64,000 bases of DNA from Olivibacter sp. SDN3 (GCF_014334135.1 NZ_CP060497.1:3720001-3784000), one strand, 5' to 3'. Positions 1 to 9,720 are shown, counted from the first letter of the stretch. Notes: a model not told the origin generated them from the sequence alone. Numbers and translations are program-made.

Positions 1-800
1 ACGGGTGTGCCGCATAGCATGGCTTCGGCAACACTCAGCCCGAAAGGTTCATCAAAGGCAATCAGGTGGAGCAAAGCGGCTGCATCACCCAGCAGACGAT
101 TCCTTTCCGCCGGACCAACATTGCCCACATATTGAATCTGTTTACCATTGACGTGGGGTAAAATATAGGTGGAGAAATAATGCTCATCCTGAACTAATCC
201 TGCAATAATAAGCGGCATAGCCGAGCGCTTGGCAACCTCGATGGCCAAATGTGCGCCCTTCTCCGGGTGTATTCGACCGAAGTATAAAAGGTAACTTTTT
301 GGATTGGCAACGAATTGAAATTGCGAAGTAGCTATGCCATTATATACGGTTGCAATATAATCCAATTCCGGAGATCGATCCGCATCACTGATGGAAACAT
401 AGAAACAATGGCGGTTATACTTTTTATAAACGGGGATAATCTTTGGAGAGGAAAATCCATGGATGGTGGTTACCATGGGTGTATGGATGAGCCGTGAATA
501 GGTCAATGGTAGAAAATCGAAATGATTATGGATGATGTCAAAGTCGGCCGCCGCCTCCATAACCTCACTGATGTGCAGGCATTCTTCCACTTTGGCGTCT
601 AAGGAAGGATCTTCCGCGTAGCCACGGAGCGCACTATACCTAAGTCGCCCTTTAGTGATCGAATCCGCCGTAGCGAATAGTGTTACATCAATCCCCTGCT
701 TAATCAGTCCCTCGGTAAGGTTGGAGGCTACCTGTTCCCACGGACCGTACTTACGGGGAGGGGTGCGCCAAGCTATCGGCGCCAGCATGGCTAGCTTCAT
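1..800 (-). CDS. GT4 family glycosyltransferase, C-terminus cut by window edge
   Basis: This is a retaining GT-B glycosyltransferase, probably moving a sugar from a nucleotide-sugar donor in the cytoplasm. The frame is open from the ATG at 798-800 to base 3 (266 codons) and runs off the window. The N-terminus, MKLAMLAPIAWRTPPRKYG, has the glycine-rich start of GT4 enzymes. FGRIHPEKG near residue 175 is the donor-domain motif. The last visible residues include EPFGLSVAEAMLCGTP, the E-x7-E signature of retaining GT4 enzymes. Its start overlaps the end of the upstream glycosyltransferase gene by 50 bases, so the two are probably translated from one mRNA. Donor and acceptor cannot be read from the sequence. 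Confidence 0.85.
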   Translation of the reverse strand, partial: MKLAMLAPIAWRTPPRKYGPWEQVASNLTEGLIKQGIDVTLFATADSITKGRLRYSALRGYAEDPSLDAKVEECLHISEVMEAAADFDIIHNHFDFLPLTYSRLIHTPMVTTIHGFSSPKIIPVYKKYNRHCFYVSISDADRSPELDYIATVYNGIATSQFQFVANPKSYLLYFGRIHPEKGAHLAIEVAKRSAMPLIIAGLVQDEHYFSTYILPHVNGKQIQYVGNVGPAERNRLLGDAAALLHLIAFDEPFGLSVAEAMLCGTP

Positions 801-3036
801 CGTGTGAAAATTTGCTGTAGGGTATTTCAAATGTATGTTGGATGGCCAGGTAAGAGATGAGGTAAGCGAGCGTACTTTCCGCACCCTGATTACGGTTCAC
901 GCCATCCTGTTGCAATCCGTCACAGCAACCGTGAGTCTCAAAATCATACAGACTGACCCGAAGATCATTTTCACCGAGGAACCACATGAATGACGTATAT
1001 AGTAGACTGAGGTATCGTGGCTCACCGGTATAATTGTAAGCTTGAAGATACAAGAGCACCGTGGCCATTGCATCGATAGGTTGTTGGGCGAAAGGAGAGG
1101 GCACATGGCTTTGACGATACCAGTTTTCATTGCCGATAAGACTTAAATAACCTTTCTGTAAGGTGTGCCGCTCCAAAAAGGCCATGCTTTCCAAAGCGGT
1201 TTCCCTAAATGCTGTATTTGTCAAAACCTCGGCTGCACATAGCATTGCTAAAGGAAGGAGTGCATTGTCATAGGCCAACAGGGATTCGTACCAATGCCAG
1301 TCAGCTGTTCGATTGTCCCGGTACTCCGTATGAAGACGCGTGGCAAGTTTTCGCATCAACTCCGTCATTCCTTCATCAGAAGGATTATCTTGGAGGTAAT
1401 GGTACAGTCCTATGACGGTATTGGCAATACTTCGGATAGACTTTAAGTTTTCAAAGTGGGGCATAGCCCTGAAAAATAATTGCCGGGCAACTTGATAATA
1501 GGCATCCACAGGCGCATGAGCCATAGCATAACCCAAAGCCCAAACAGCTCGACCAAAGGCATCCTCAGAACCCACGTCCTCCAGAAAATTGCGATTGAAA
1601 TTCATAAAATTCCGGAACGTACCATCGGGGTTCTGCGCATAAAGGATATAGCCGAGATAAATCGGAATGTTTTGAAGGGCGGTTTCACTTTTGGTACGTC
1701 GATAGGCCATTAGCATCATCAGCAGGGCACGGGCGTTATCGTCCAGACAATAGCCTTCGTTATAATTAGGGATGCCGTAGGTGGCATGTTGAAAAATACC
1801 AACGCTGTCGGTAAGCCGCTTAATATGATCGAAACGTAACGGTGGTAATATGTTACGATCTAAAGCCGGGTCTTTTTTGATAATAGGTTTGCTTGCATTT
1901 TTGGCAAGTTCTTGAGCAAGCGCATAGTATGTGGCTCCTGTTTTTGGCCAAGTGATGGTTTTTCCGTATTCCCCTGCGCGCTGCCGGAGAGCTTCCAATT
2001 GCTGTGGATGGTCAAGTAAATCTAGCAGTACCCTTGATAACTCTTCCGAATCATTGAAATTGAACAACCGCCCCCGACCTTCTGCCAATAACTCCGTAGC
2101 ATGCCAGTAAGGTGTGGATACGGCTGCAGAACCTACACCAACGGCGTAAGATAGGGTACCACTGGTAATTTGGCCCTCATTGAGATAAGGGGTAAGATAG
2201 ATGTCTGAAGCGCTAAGGTATAGAAAAAGGTCGTCTTGCGATGCGTACTGATTCAGAAAGATAACATGCTCTTGAAGATCCAGCTTTTTGACTAGCCGAT
2301 GCAAAAATAACCGATATTCTTCCCCAGCATGTCTCAACACGTTCGGGTGGGTTTTACCAAGTACGATATAGACTACATCGGGGTATTGTGCCACAACGTC
2401 CGGCAAGGAACATATCACCGTTTCGATGCCTTTATTACGACCAATGAAACCGAATGTTAACAACACTTTTTTATCCGTAAGCGCTAATGTTTGTTTTGCA
2501 GCTGTCTTATCATACCGGATATCGGGTACTCCATGAGCTATCTTCTCGATTTTGTCGGCCGGAACTTCATATAGCTCCTGAAGCATTTGTATCGCTTTGT
2601 CTGCCATCACGATTACTTTTTCAGCAACTCTGGCAATTTCCTTCATGATAACCAACTCATTATACGATGGTTTCTTCAGAACGGTATGAAAAGTAGCCAT
2701 TACCGGCACTTCCAGGCTATGTAGCATGGTGAGAATGAACACACCGTTCTGCCCACCGAAAATGCCATATTCATGTTGGATAATACAGATGTTTACCTGT
2801 TGCTGGTTAATAAATTCTGCTGCTTTTATATAAGTGTCGTGATCCTCTTGATCAATGACATAGGCTACCTCAGGTGGGTAATCGTAAGCATTGCCAGGGT
2901 CATTGATTGCTATGACGATATGTTCGGTTTCTTGCGAATATGCTGTTATTCCTTCGATGGTTTCGAATAGGTTTGTTGAGAAGGTTCCAATGCCACATTG
3001 CCTTGGTTTATAGGTGCCTACGATTGCAATTTTCAT
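751..3036 (-). CDS. Two-part protein: GT4 glycosyltransferase plus helical-barrel-like C-terminal domain
   Basis: The protein has 761 residues, about twice the usual GT4 length. Residues 1-390 are a GT4 fold: the N-terminus MKIAIVGTYKPRQCGIGTF has a GxGTF-type loop, FGFIGRNKGIET lies near 195, and PYLNEGQITSGTLSYAVG near 285 holds the donor-site glutamate region. Residues about 405-745 do not look like a glycosyltransferase. They are rich in Trp, Tyr and paired helices (for example DDNARALLMM and WHWYESLLAYDNALLPLAM), resembling an (alpha/alpha)6 barrel as in glycosidases and epimerases. The downstream GT4 gene overlaps its 3' end. The pair may build or trim a glycan or oligosaccharide, but the substrate is unknown. 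The ATG at 3034-3036 fits the family N-terminus. Confidence 0.85.
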   Translation of the reverse strand: MKIAIVGTYKPRQCGIGTFSTNLFETIEGITAYSQETEHIVIAINDPGNAYDYPPEVAYVIDQEDHDTYIKAAEFINQQQVNICIIQHEYGIFGGQNGVFILTMLHSLEVPVMATFHTVLKKPSYNELVIMKEIARVAEKVIVMADKAIQMLQELYEVPADKIEKIAHGVPDIRYDKTAAKQTLALTDKKVLLTFGFIGRNKGIETVICSLPDVVAQYPDVVYIVLGKTHPNVLRHAGEEYRLFLHRLVKKLDLQEHVIFLNQYASQDDLFLYLSASDIYLTPYLNEGQITSGTLSYAVGVGSAAVSTPYWHATELLAEGRGRLFNFNDSEELSRVLLDLLDHPQQLEALRQRAGEYGKTITWPKTGATYYALAQELAKNASKPIIKKDPALDRNILPPLRFDHIKRLTDSVGIFQHATYGIPNYNEGYCLDDNARALLMMLMAYRRTKSETALQNIPIYLGYILYAQNPDGTFRNFMNFNRNFLEDVGSEDAFGRAVWALGYAMAHAPVDAYYQVARQLFFRAMPHFENLKSIRSIANTVIGLYHYLQDNPSDEGMTELMRKLATRLHTEYRDNRTADWHWYESLLAYDNALLPLAMLCAAEVLTNTAFRETALESMAFLERHTLQKGYLSLIGNENWYRQSHVPSPFAQQPIDAMATVLLYLQAYNYTGEPRYLSLLYTSFMWFLGENDLRVSLYDFETHGCCDGLQQDGVNRNQGAESTLAYLISYLAIQHTFEIPYSKFSHDEASHAGADSLAHPSP

Positions 3037-3249
3037 TTTTTCTGTACGTTAACCCTTTGCTTGTGCCCTTACATAAGAAAAACAGATGCAGTTTTGTTTG
3101 TTATATACCTATACTAAAACGAATAATTGACATATTTTGTTGAAAATTAGCTTTTTAAAATGTTGAAGATTCGTATGATACGCCTTCGCTAACCTAATTA
3201 CTTTAAGTGTTCGGAGATTTGCTGTGACCTTCTCATGTAACTATATCTT

Positions 3250-3603
3250 CTAATCAACGTGTGAAAGTATGTTCACCAGCTTATTGAAGGGATCTCTAAC
3301 AAAAAAACGATATACACCCCAAGGTTCGGTTGTTGGCCCATATGTGATCTTAAATCCAGCTTCTTTCATTTGAGAAAAGACGCTGTCCACGTCATCCACT
3401 TCTATAGATATATCCGGAGTTGGCGTACCTGATCCACCTTCATTTGCAAAGCTGATCTGAACCTGCATTTTGCTGTCACTTCCATAGGTACTGATCCACC
3501 CGAAATCCATTAGCGTATCTAAACCAAGTATTTCACCGTAAAATTTCTGGGCTTTTGCAATGTTTGCTGTATGGATATTCGTAACAATCCGTTTCACTTT
3601 CAT
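3250..3603 (-). CDS. VOC superfamily (glyoxalase/bleomycin-resistance-like) protein
   Basis: This is a small cytoplasmic protein of 117 residues, the normal size of a single-module VOC protein made of paired beta-alpha-beta-beta-beta units. Visible family marks are IHTANIAKAQKFYGEILGL near residue 10, VDDVDSVFSQMKEAGF near 68 and the C-terminal strand WGVYRFFVRDPFNKLVNIL. Family members bind a metal between His and Glu residues and act as lyases, isomerases, dioxygenases or drug-binding proteins. The substrate cannot be told here. The gene stands alone, with about 210 bases to the glycosyltransferase start and 414 to the ankyrin operon. Confidence 0.85.
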   Translation of the reverse strand: MKVKRIVTNIHTANIAKAQKFYGEILGLDTLMDFGWISTYGSDSKMQVQISFANEGGSGTPTPDISIEVDDVDSVFSQMKEAGFKITYGPTTEPWGVYRFFVRDPFNKLVNILSHVD

Positions 3604-4017
3604 TTTTTGTTTGTTTAAAGTGTTCCGCCCCAGGAAATTTCTGCAAAATTTTCATGCAGGGCCGATTTACCAAAGTTACCAAAAATTTTATGGGAAGCCG
3701 TTTTGCTCCTCTTGTTCAAAAGTCGGCTGATTGTGTCCAGATATCAGTTTGTGCATAGCTGGTTTAATGTTTTTGCAAACCATTGAATATGCGTAATAAT
3801 ATCAAGTTAACTTGTTTGTTTATAGTTTTTTGTGTTGTTGATGTAGACAATTTGTAGATTCCCGTATACCGTTAATGTAGATGTTTTGTAGGCGTAATCA
3901 AATCATATGACAGGAGGTACAAGTCTTATATTTGGGCCAATGAAATCGGAGCATTTGATTCGATCATATGCTGGTTATTTAAGGCGTATGAAAGATAGCA
4001 GATCAAAATAGAACATA
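3604..4017. other. Gene-free divergent promoter region (VOC gene / ankyrin operon)
   Basis: These 414 bases separate two divergent genes and hold no convincing ORF. Two copies of an ATGTAGA-n3-TTTGT motif lie at 3841-3857 and 3875-3891 and are entered separately. A TATATTTG sequence at 3927-3934 matches the Bacteroidota -7 consensus TAnnTTTG, but I see no good -33 TTG at the right distance. That would fit an activator-dependent promoter for the ankyrin operon. Confidence 0.5.
3841..3891 (+). promoter_or_regulatory. Two direct-repeat motifs upstream of the ankyrin operon
   Basis: ATGTAGACAATTTGTAG (3841-3857) and ATGTAGATGTTTTGTAG (3875-3891) are two versions of one motif, starting 34 bases apart. 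Within each, TGTAG recurs 11 bases later (3842 and 3853; 3876 and 3887), about one helical turn, as expected for a dimeric activator on direct repeats. The pair lies 127-177 bases before the ankyrin ATG and just upstream of a TATATTTG -7 element. A third copy lies upstream of the membrane-protein operon at 15179. The cognate regulator is not identified. Confidence 0.5.
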
Positions 4018-5217
4018 ATGACGAATAACGATTTACGGGATATAACAAATACTGCGAGTAAAAGTGATACTGCGTCGATCATCACTATGATGGAAGACGC
4101 CTCGTTAAAAGTAGAATTTGATACGCACGCACTAAAATCGGCGCTCAGCCAACTGATCCGTTCGTCGCATTATCCAGCATTGGATTTACTGGTTAAAGAA
4201 AACATCATATCGACTGATCTTTACGATTATGATCGTTTTGATACGAGTATTATGCGCGAACTGCTGACGCCGATTTTATCTTCGCAAGACGCTATGGACG
4301 CGTATGTCGGTTGGTTACGTACGTATTTGGAACAGGTGGAAGATATCGACGAAGATGTCAATGGTTTGACCTTACTGGAATTTTCATTGGAGCTTAAGGC
4401 TCCTGTACCGATTATTAAAGCAATTGCTGCGGCAGGAGCTGATGTTCATAGGATGGATAAAAATGGGCAGAACCTGTTGTTTAAGGTGTGTAACTTGCGT
4501 ATGCTACCCGCCCAGTACCTAGAGGAACTGGTAGATTGGTTATTGGAAGAGGGGATTGACCTGAATGCTGTTTCGGTGGAACGCAAAACACCGCTGCATG
4601 TGGCTATTGATTCGGGTAAACCGGAGATCGCCATAAAATTAATAGAGGCAGGAGCAGATCCCAATGCGCCGAATACAAATGGCGAGACTTCTTTTTTTCT
4701 TGCAGCGGTTCATCAACAAAATGCCGATTTGCTGGAGCATTTATTGCAATACCAAATACCTGATTTTTATGCGCAAACGAAACAGGGCGAAAACCTATTG
4801 AATGGCTTTTTGCGCATGATGTATCAGGAAACGCCCCGTAACCTGAAGATCATTGACTTATTGTTAAGCCATGGCGCAGATCTGAAAGAGTCTTCCCTCT
4901 GGTATCATCAAGAGAAAACAGGAGTTGATTGGATGGTGGAAAGATCGGCAGATTTACTTCAAATGGTATTGGAGAAAGGGTATCTGGACGTCGATTATCG
5001 CGATAATCTGGGAAATACGCTACTGCATAAAGTTTGCCGGTTCGATATTAATTTTGACGCAAATAAGGCGCGTGATCTCTATAAAAAAGTGAAATTCCTG
5101 ATCAAAAGCGGTGTAGACACAACAGTAGAAAACACAGAAGATAAGAAGGCGGTAGATTATGCAATGGGTGATGATCTCAAAACGAAAACAGTGGAGTTAT
5201 TATTAAAGAACCAGTAA
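4018..5217 (+). CDS. Ankyrin-repeat protein, first gene of a pair
   Basis: The protein has 399 residues, no signal peptide and no membrane segment, so it is probably cytoplasmic. Residues 1-105 are acidic and helical without clear repeats. From about residue 115 degenerate ankyrin repeats follow, the clearest being KTPLHVAIDSGKPEIAIKLIEAGADPNAPN near 190 and LKIIDLLLSHGADLKES near 280. A last repeat starts GNTLLHKVC near 340. Ankyrin stacks bind other proteins and carry no catalytic activity themselves. Only 22 bases separate it from a second ankyrin gene, so the two should be co-transcribed. No effector or enzymatic domain is visible. Confidence 0.8.
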   Translation: MTNNDLRDITNTASKSDTASIITMMEDASLKVEFDTHALKSALSQLIRSSHYPALDLLVKENIISTDLYDYDRFDTSIMRELLTPILSSQDAMDAYVGWLRTYLEQVEDIDEDVNGLTLLEFSLELKAPVPIIKAIAAAGADVHRMDKNGQNLLFKVCNLRMLPAQYLEELVDWLLEEGIDLNAVSVERKTPLHVAIDSGKPEIAIKLIEAGADPNAPNTNGETSFFLAAVHQQNADLLEHLLQYQIPDFYAQTKQGENLLNGFLRMMYQETPRNLKIIDLLLSHGADLKESSLWYHQEKTGVDWMVERSADLLQMVLEKGYLDVDYRDNLGNTLLHKVCRFDINFDANKARDLYKKVKFLIKSGVDTTVENTEDKKAVDYAMGDDLKTKTVELLLKNQ

Positions 5218-5239
5218 CATTTAAAAATAAAACACATAT

Positions 5240-6586
5240 ATGTCGCAATCATTTATTGTTGCTTGTGAAGGAGGAAAACGTAAGATTGCTGAAATCTTAC
5301 TGGAAAAGAATCAAGTGGAGGTATCCTATACGGATGAGTATGGGCGCACAGCCCTACATTATGTGGCACACAGAGGGTACGTGGATTTAGCGAAGAAACT
5401 GCTTGACGCGGGAGCTTTAATCGATTATGAAGATCATAACGGCGAAACACCTTTGTTTTTTGCCTTATTGCAAAAGCAGAAACAAACAGCCATTTGCTTG
5501 CTGGAACATGGTGCGCAGGTGCATATTAACGATTTTCAGGGAAATACATTACTACACCTCGCTGCCCGTACCGGTCAGCAGGATATGGGAGAAAAACTCA
5601 TTGCGCAGGGATTAGATGTGAACGCCCTGAATAATAAAGCGGAGTCACCGCTTTTGCTGGCGGTAGAATATAAGCACCCGCCTATGGTGAAGTTATTGGT
5701 GCAGCTGGGCGCTAATGTGGATATAACGGATAAGGCTGGCAACACCCCTCTGAATTTGGCGATATCTTGCAACTCGGTGCCCATTGTGAATACCTTATTG
5801 GACAATGGGGCTTCCGTAAATCTTTTAAATGATCAGAGTGAAGGCCCTTTGCTTTTAGCCGTAAAGAATGGCAATCGGATCATTGCGCAAAAGTTGTTAG
5901 AGCAGGGAAGCGATATCTTTGCGGAATCTGCTGAAGGTATTTCTCCGGTATGGTATGTGTGCAACAGTAACCAGAAAGAGTTATTGGCCCTGTTTCTGGA
6001 TAAAGGGCTTTCATCCGATTACGCCCGTGCGGTGGATTCCTTTGATGGGAAGGATGGTGATTACTTGCAGAAATTGACCGCGCGTGCTGGTGGACGTACT
6101 TTTATCCTAGGCTTTGAAACGCATTACGCCGGGGAGACCCTGCTGCAAACAGCAACAAAAATGGGCTTTCTTTCGCTGGTGAAACAGTTGTTGGATAGTG
6201 GCGCGTCGATTGATAAGCAGGATGCTTCCGGTAACACGGCACTCCATTATGCGGCGGCCTATGGCAAGAAGGATGTGCTGCGTTATCTCTTGTCTAATGG
6301 AGCTGCTACCGATATCGCAAATGTGTTGGAACAAAAGCCGATTGACTATGCTAATATGCAGGGATTCAATGAAATTACTGCACTTTTAATTGACTTTGGA
6401 GCAAAAACAAATGATATAAGTGATGGGCCGGTAAAAGCCGGACAGCAACCTAAACCTGAAATACGGCAGGGGATGGACATGACAGACAAGAAACAAGCAC
6501 TATTTGATCTGAAAGATTTATTGGACGCTGGTATTATCAGTCAGGAAGAGTTCGATCTAGAGAAAGCAAAAATCCTGAAAGCATAG
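5240..6586 (+). CDS. Ankyrin-repeat protein with C-terminal SHOCT-like motif
   Basis: The protein has 448 residues built of some ten ankyrin repeats over residues 5-395. Examples are GRTALHYVAHRGYVDLAKKL near 35, GNTLLHLAARTGQQDMGEKL near 100 and GNTALHYAAAYGKKDVLRYL near 332. A linker of about 25 residues leads to the final 30: LFDLKDLLDAGIISQEEFDLEKAKIL, the pattern of a SHOCT motif (short C-terminal helix pair, often an oligomerisation or targeting tail). There is no signal peptide, so it is cytoplasmic by inference. It follows the other ankyrin gene in an apparent operon. Its partner proteins are unknown. Confidence 0.82.
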   Translation: MSQSFIVACEGGKRKIAEILLEKNQVEVSYTDEYGRTALHYVAHRGYVDLAKKLLDAGALIDYEDHNGETPLFFALLQKQKQTAICLLEHGAQVHINDFQGNTLLHLAARTGQQDMGEKLIAQGLDVNALNNKAESPLLLAVEYKHPPMVKLLVQLGANVDITDKAGNTPLNLAISCNSVPIVNTLLDNGASVNLLNDQSEGPLLLAVKNGNRIIAQKLLEQGSDIFAESAEGISPVWYVCNSNQKELLALFLDKGLSSDYARAVDSFDGKDGDYLQKLTARAGGRTFILGFETHYAGETLLQTATKMGFLSLVKQLLDSGASIDKQDASGNTALHYAAAYGKKDVLRYLLSNGAATDIANVLEQKPIDYANMQGFNEITALLIDFGAKTNDISDGPVKAGQQPKPEIRQGMDMTDKKQALFDLKDLLDAGIISQEEFDLEKAKILKA

Positions 6587-6659
6587 TCGCCCGTTGTTCT
6601 CTGGCGTACAGTTAAACGGTATGTCTTAAATTCAATTAACTTAAAAAACTTTGGCAGGG

Positions 6660-7784
6660 TCAATCTAATGTCCCTTCGATGCTCGTAATGCCGATCTCAC
6701 TGGATTTTCCCTTGAGCTTTATCATGCCTAAGGGCTGAGTCTTAAAATGATCTTCAAGTCCGACCTGCCGCACCATCTGGGAAGACGCCAGAAAATCTTT
6801 GTCAAAGTGGTTACAAACGCTTTGAATCCTTGCCGTAGTGTTGATGGTATCGCCATGATAGGCAATATCCCGCTTTATGTCGCCGATTTCCACGGCCGTA
6901 ACCACCCCCATATGAAGGCCGGCTTTGAACTCGGGAAAAAAGCCGTAGTTTTCTTTATAATAATCAAGGCGCTTCAGGAACTGGCTTCGGCAGGCAAAGA
7001 AAAACAGTGCACAGCGATCATATTGCATATCACGATCTATGCGCCAACTCACAACAACTTCATCACCAACATATTGGTATACTTCGGCGTTGTAAGCGGG
7101 CAAAACCTGATTGATGTCATAGAGGCTGTCCCGTATGAACGAACTGTATCTGATATGGCCCAGAATTTCGGCGATGGTGGTAGACGATTTTAGATCCATG
7201 AACATAAATACCCGCATTTCTTCTACCGGTCTCCGGTATTTTCCCAATACCAGTGGAATGAGAACACCGGGTCCGTACTTTTTGTTAACCTGATTAATGA
7301 AGCCTATTAGCAAGGTCATTAGGAGATAATACAGCAGAAAAAGGTAAATGATATATTTCCTCGATAGGAAATTAGCAGGAGAATCTCCAGGTATAGTATA
7401 GGGGACATTGATCTCAACCGAAACCGCAGATAGGATGGCGATTATCACGATAATCATGAGCAGTGAAAGCAGGGCCTTTGCCAGGATGACGCTGCCCAAG
7501 GCCATTTTCCCGAGACGATATTTATCAAGATAATATTCCGTTGCCCCGAGCAATGAGCCGTATAAAATACCCAGCAGGGTGAAGAGCATAAACATTGATC
7601 CGGTCCGGTATTGCAGCTGCAGGCCGAAAACCTGATCGATAGATTTGGCGTGCAGGTAGAGTATAATACCGATTAGATTGTTGGCCATCACCCAGAACGT
7701 GACTTGAATGCCCACATAGCTCAGTGCGGGGAATCTTGACGCAAAACGACGGACATAAGCGGTATAATTGAATTCAGATTGCAT
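6660..7784 (-). CDS. Membrane-bound class III adenylate cyclase
   Basis: The enzyme would convert ATP to cyclic AMP at the inner face of the cytoplasmic membrane. Four hydrophobic segments lie at about residues 22-45, 62-82, 95-122 and 144-165, followed by a class III cyclase domain (190-350). All catalytic positions can be assigned: metal-binding D197 (FMDLKSST) and D241 (YVGDE), adenine-specifying K287 (EFKAGL) and D306 (RDIAYHG), and transition-state N315 and R319 (GDTINTTAR). The K/D pair argues for ATP rather than GTP. The gene stands alone, facing away from the sulfatase upstream. A protein with cyclic-nucleotide-binding-like folds occurs at 34078-35976, but nothing links the two directly. 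Confidence 0.88.
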   Translation of the reverse strand: MQSEFNYTAYVRRFASRFPALSYVGIQVTFWVMANNLIGIILYLHAKSIDQVFGLQLQYRTGSMFMLFTLLGILYGSLLGATEYYLDKYRLGKMALGSVILAKALLSLLMIIVIIAILSAVSVEINVPYTIPGDSPANFLSRKYIIYLFLLYYLLMTLLIGFINQVNKKYGPGVLIPLVLGKYRRPVEEMRVFMFMDLKSSTTIAEILGHIRYSSFIRDSLYDINQVLPAYNAEVYQYVGDEVVVSWRIDRDMQYDRCALFFFACRSQFLKRLDYYKENYGFFPEFKAGLHMGVVTAVEIGDIKRDIAYHGDTINTTARIQSVCNHFDKDFLASSQMVRQVGLEDHFKTQPLGMIKLKGKSSEIGITSIEGTLD

Positions 7785-8039
7785 CCTGTTTCAGGTATCT
7801 GGATAAAGATAACATAATTTGGCGTTGATTGACGAATACCGATCTTATGAATAGAATTGTTTATTTCACCAATCAACTTCGTTAGCATGGGCCCGCCCGA
7901 TAAATAAGGCTTGGTTGTGGGCTTCAGTACATCGGATGGATAATCTGAACTTAATTATGTAGTATTGCGGTATGCAGATGTACGCTTGAAGTTTGCTGAA
8001 ACACAGCATCCGGGCTACGGTAATTAATAAAGCAATTGA

Positions 8040-9458
8040 ATGATGAACAGAACCTTTTTACTGGCAGTATTGCTGCTGCTACTGCAAACAACCGGCAAAG
8101 CGCAGGAGAAGCAACCGAACATTATCTTTATTCTGGCGGACGACTTGGGTTATGGCGATGTAGGTTTTAATGGGCAGCAGTTTATTCTTACACCTAATAT
8201 TGATCGTTTGGCGGCCGAAGGTATACGCTTTAACCAGTTTTACGCCGGCACTACCGTCTGTGCGCCTTCCAGATCTGCTTTGATGAGCGGGCAACATACG
8301 GGTCATACTTTTATCCGTGGAAACCTAGGGGTAGAACCGGAAGGGCAATACCCTATACCCGACTCTCTGTTTACCATGGCGGAGGCATTGAAGCAAGCGG
8401 GATATACAACCGGTGCCTTCGGAAAGTGGGGTTTGGGTCCGGTGAACTCCGAAGGAGATCCCAATAGGCAGGGTTTTGACCATTTCTACGGCTATAACTG
8501 CCAATCCCTGGCACACCGTTATTATCCGACGCATTTATGGGATAACGATAAAAAAGTGGTGCTCGAACAAAATGGGGATTTGCTGTACAATAAGCAATAC
8601 GCGCCGGATCTGATACAACAAGAGGCCTTGGCCTTTATTGATAAGAACAAAGATGAACCCTTCTTTTTGTTCCTACCTTATATTCTCCCGCATGCGGAAC
8701 TTTTAGTGCCAGATGATAGTATCTTTCAATCGTACAAAGGGAAATTCCCGGAGGAGGTTTTTAAAGGTGATGACTACGGAAAGGATGCGCGCCCGAGCGG
8801 CTATGCTTCTCAAGCTTATCCGCATGCTACCTTTGCAGCAATGGTGGCTCGCTTGGATTGGTATGTCGGGCAGATTCTCGACCAACTGAAAACCTTGGGT
8901 ATCGATGAGCAAACCCTTATTGTGTTCAGCAGCGATAACGGACCGCATGTAGAAGGAGGGGCCGATCCTGAATTTTTCAATAGTGGAGGTGGCCTGCGTG
9001 GTTTTAAGCGCGACCTGTACGAGGGAGGAATCCGTGTACCTTTTGCGGCAAGATGGCCAAGTGTGATACAGCCCGGTCAACAGAACGACTTTATCGGTGC
9101 TTTCTGGGATCTGTTTCCTACCTTTACGGCATTAGCGGGTGCAGAACAAACGCAAGGTGTAGATGGCATCTCCATAGTGAACGCGCTGACGGGAAAAGAC
9201 ACACAGAAACAACATACCTACCTTTATTGGGAATTTCACGAACAGGGTGGCAAACAGGCCGTACGCTATGAGCAGTGGAAAGGAATTCGTTTGAAAGCTA
9301 AAGAAGACCCTGGTGGCCCGATTGAACTGTATGATTTATCGCGTGACCTGCAAGAGCAGCAAGATGTCGCTGCTGAACATCCGGAGATCGTCAAAGTAAT
9401 CGCACAGTTTATGGAAGAGGCACGTACAGATAGCGAAATTTTTCCCTTCGATAACTAG
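8040..9458 (+). CDS. Secreted sulfatase (family S1, formylglycine type)
   Basis: The enzyme removes sulfate esters from a carbohydrate or other substrate in the periplasm or outside the cell. Residues 1-21 form a signal peptide ending in GKAQ. ILADDLGYGD (31-40) supplies metal-binding aspartates D34 and D35. C74 in VCAPSRSALMSG is the C-x-P-S-R cysteine that is converted to formylglycine, so it depends on a maturation enzyme not seen in this window. FSSDNGPH near residue 300 gives the second metal-binding pair. Length (472) is normal. The C-terminus (ELYDLSRDLQEQQDVA, then IFPFDN) resembles the orphan sulfatase tail at 31746-31892. Two consecutive ATGs start the gene. Confidence 0.92.
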   Translation: MMNRTFLLAVLLLLLQTTGKAQEKQPNIIFILADDLGYGDVGFNGQQFILTPNIDRLAAEGIRFNQFYAGTTVCAPSRSALMSGQHTGHTFIRGNLGVEPEGQYPIPDSLFTMAEALKQAGYTTGAFGKWGLGPVNSEGDPNRQGFDHFYGYNCQSLAHRYYPTHLWDNDKKVVLEQNGDLLYNKQYAPDLIQQEALAFIDKNKDEPFFLFLPYILPHAELLVPDDSIFQSYKGKFPEEVFKGDDYGKDARPSGYASQAYPHATFAAMVARLDWYVGQILDQLKTLGIDEQTLIVFSSDNGPHVEGGADPEFFNSGGGLRGFKRDLYEGGIRVPFAARWPSVIQPGQQNDFIGAFWDLFPTFTALAGAEQTQGVDGISIVNALTGKDTQKQHTYLYWEFHEQGGKQAVRYEQWKGIRLKAKEDPGGPIELYDLSRDLQEQQDVAAEHPEIVKVIAQFMEEARTDSEIFPFDN

Positions 9459-9720
9459 CTGTTGCGTCTATTTCCAATCCAGAAAACACTGATTTTACAG
9501 TATTCCCGTGATGGGTTTGCTGTGTTGATCTTTTGGAATCAAAAAGGAAAACAATTACATGGATTACTGGGGCTGTTCTGTGGATTTCCGTTCAATTTTT
9601 AGAGAACCGATTGCCTGAGTTATAATTATGTATTTAATAACCAATGTTGTAAATTAGATGAAGTGAAACCTTAACAGTTTGATCGATCTTAAAACAGTAT
9701 AAACTTAAATTTTGTATGAA

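Noticed and set aside
3841-3891. Assignment of the TGTAG repeats to a LytTR-type regulator
   Set aside because: Direct repeats at 11-base spacing fit several response-regulator families; the sequence does not match a consensus I can vouch for, and no LytTR gene is in the window.
9712-9720. TTG start for the Ntn hydrolase
   Set aside because: The ATG at 9721 directly begins the natural signal peptide; the TTG adds only three residues.
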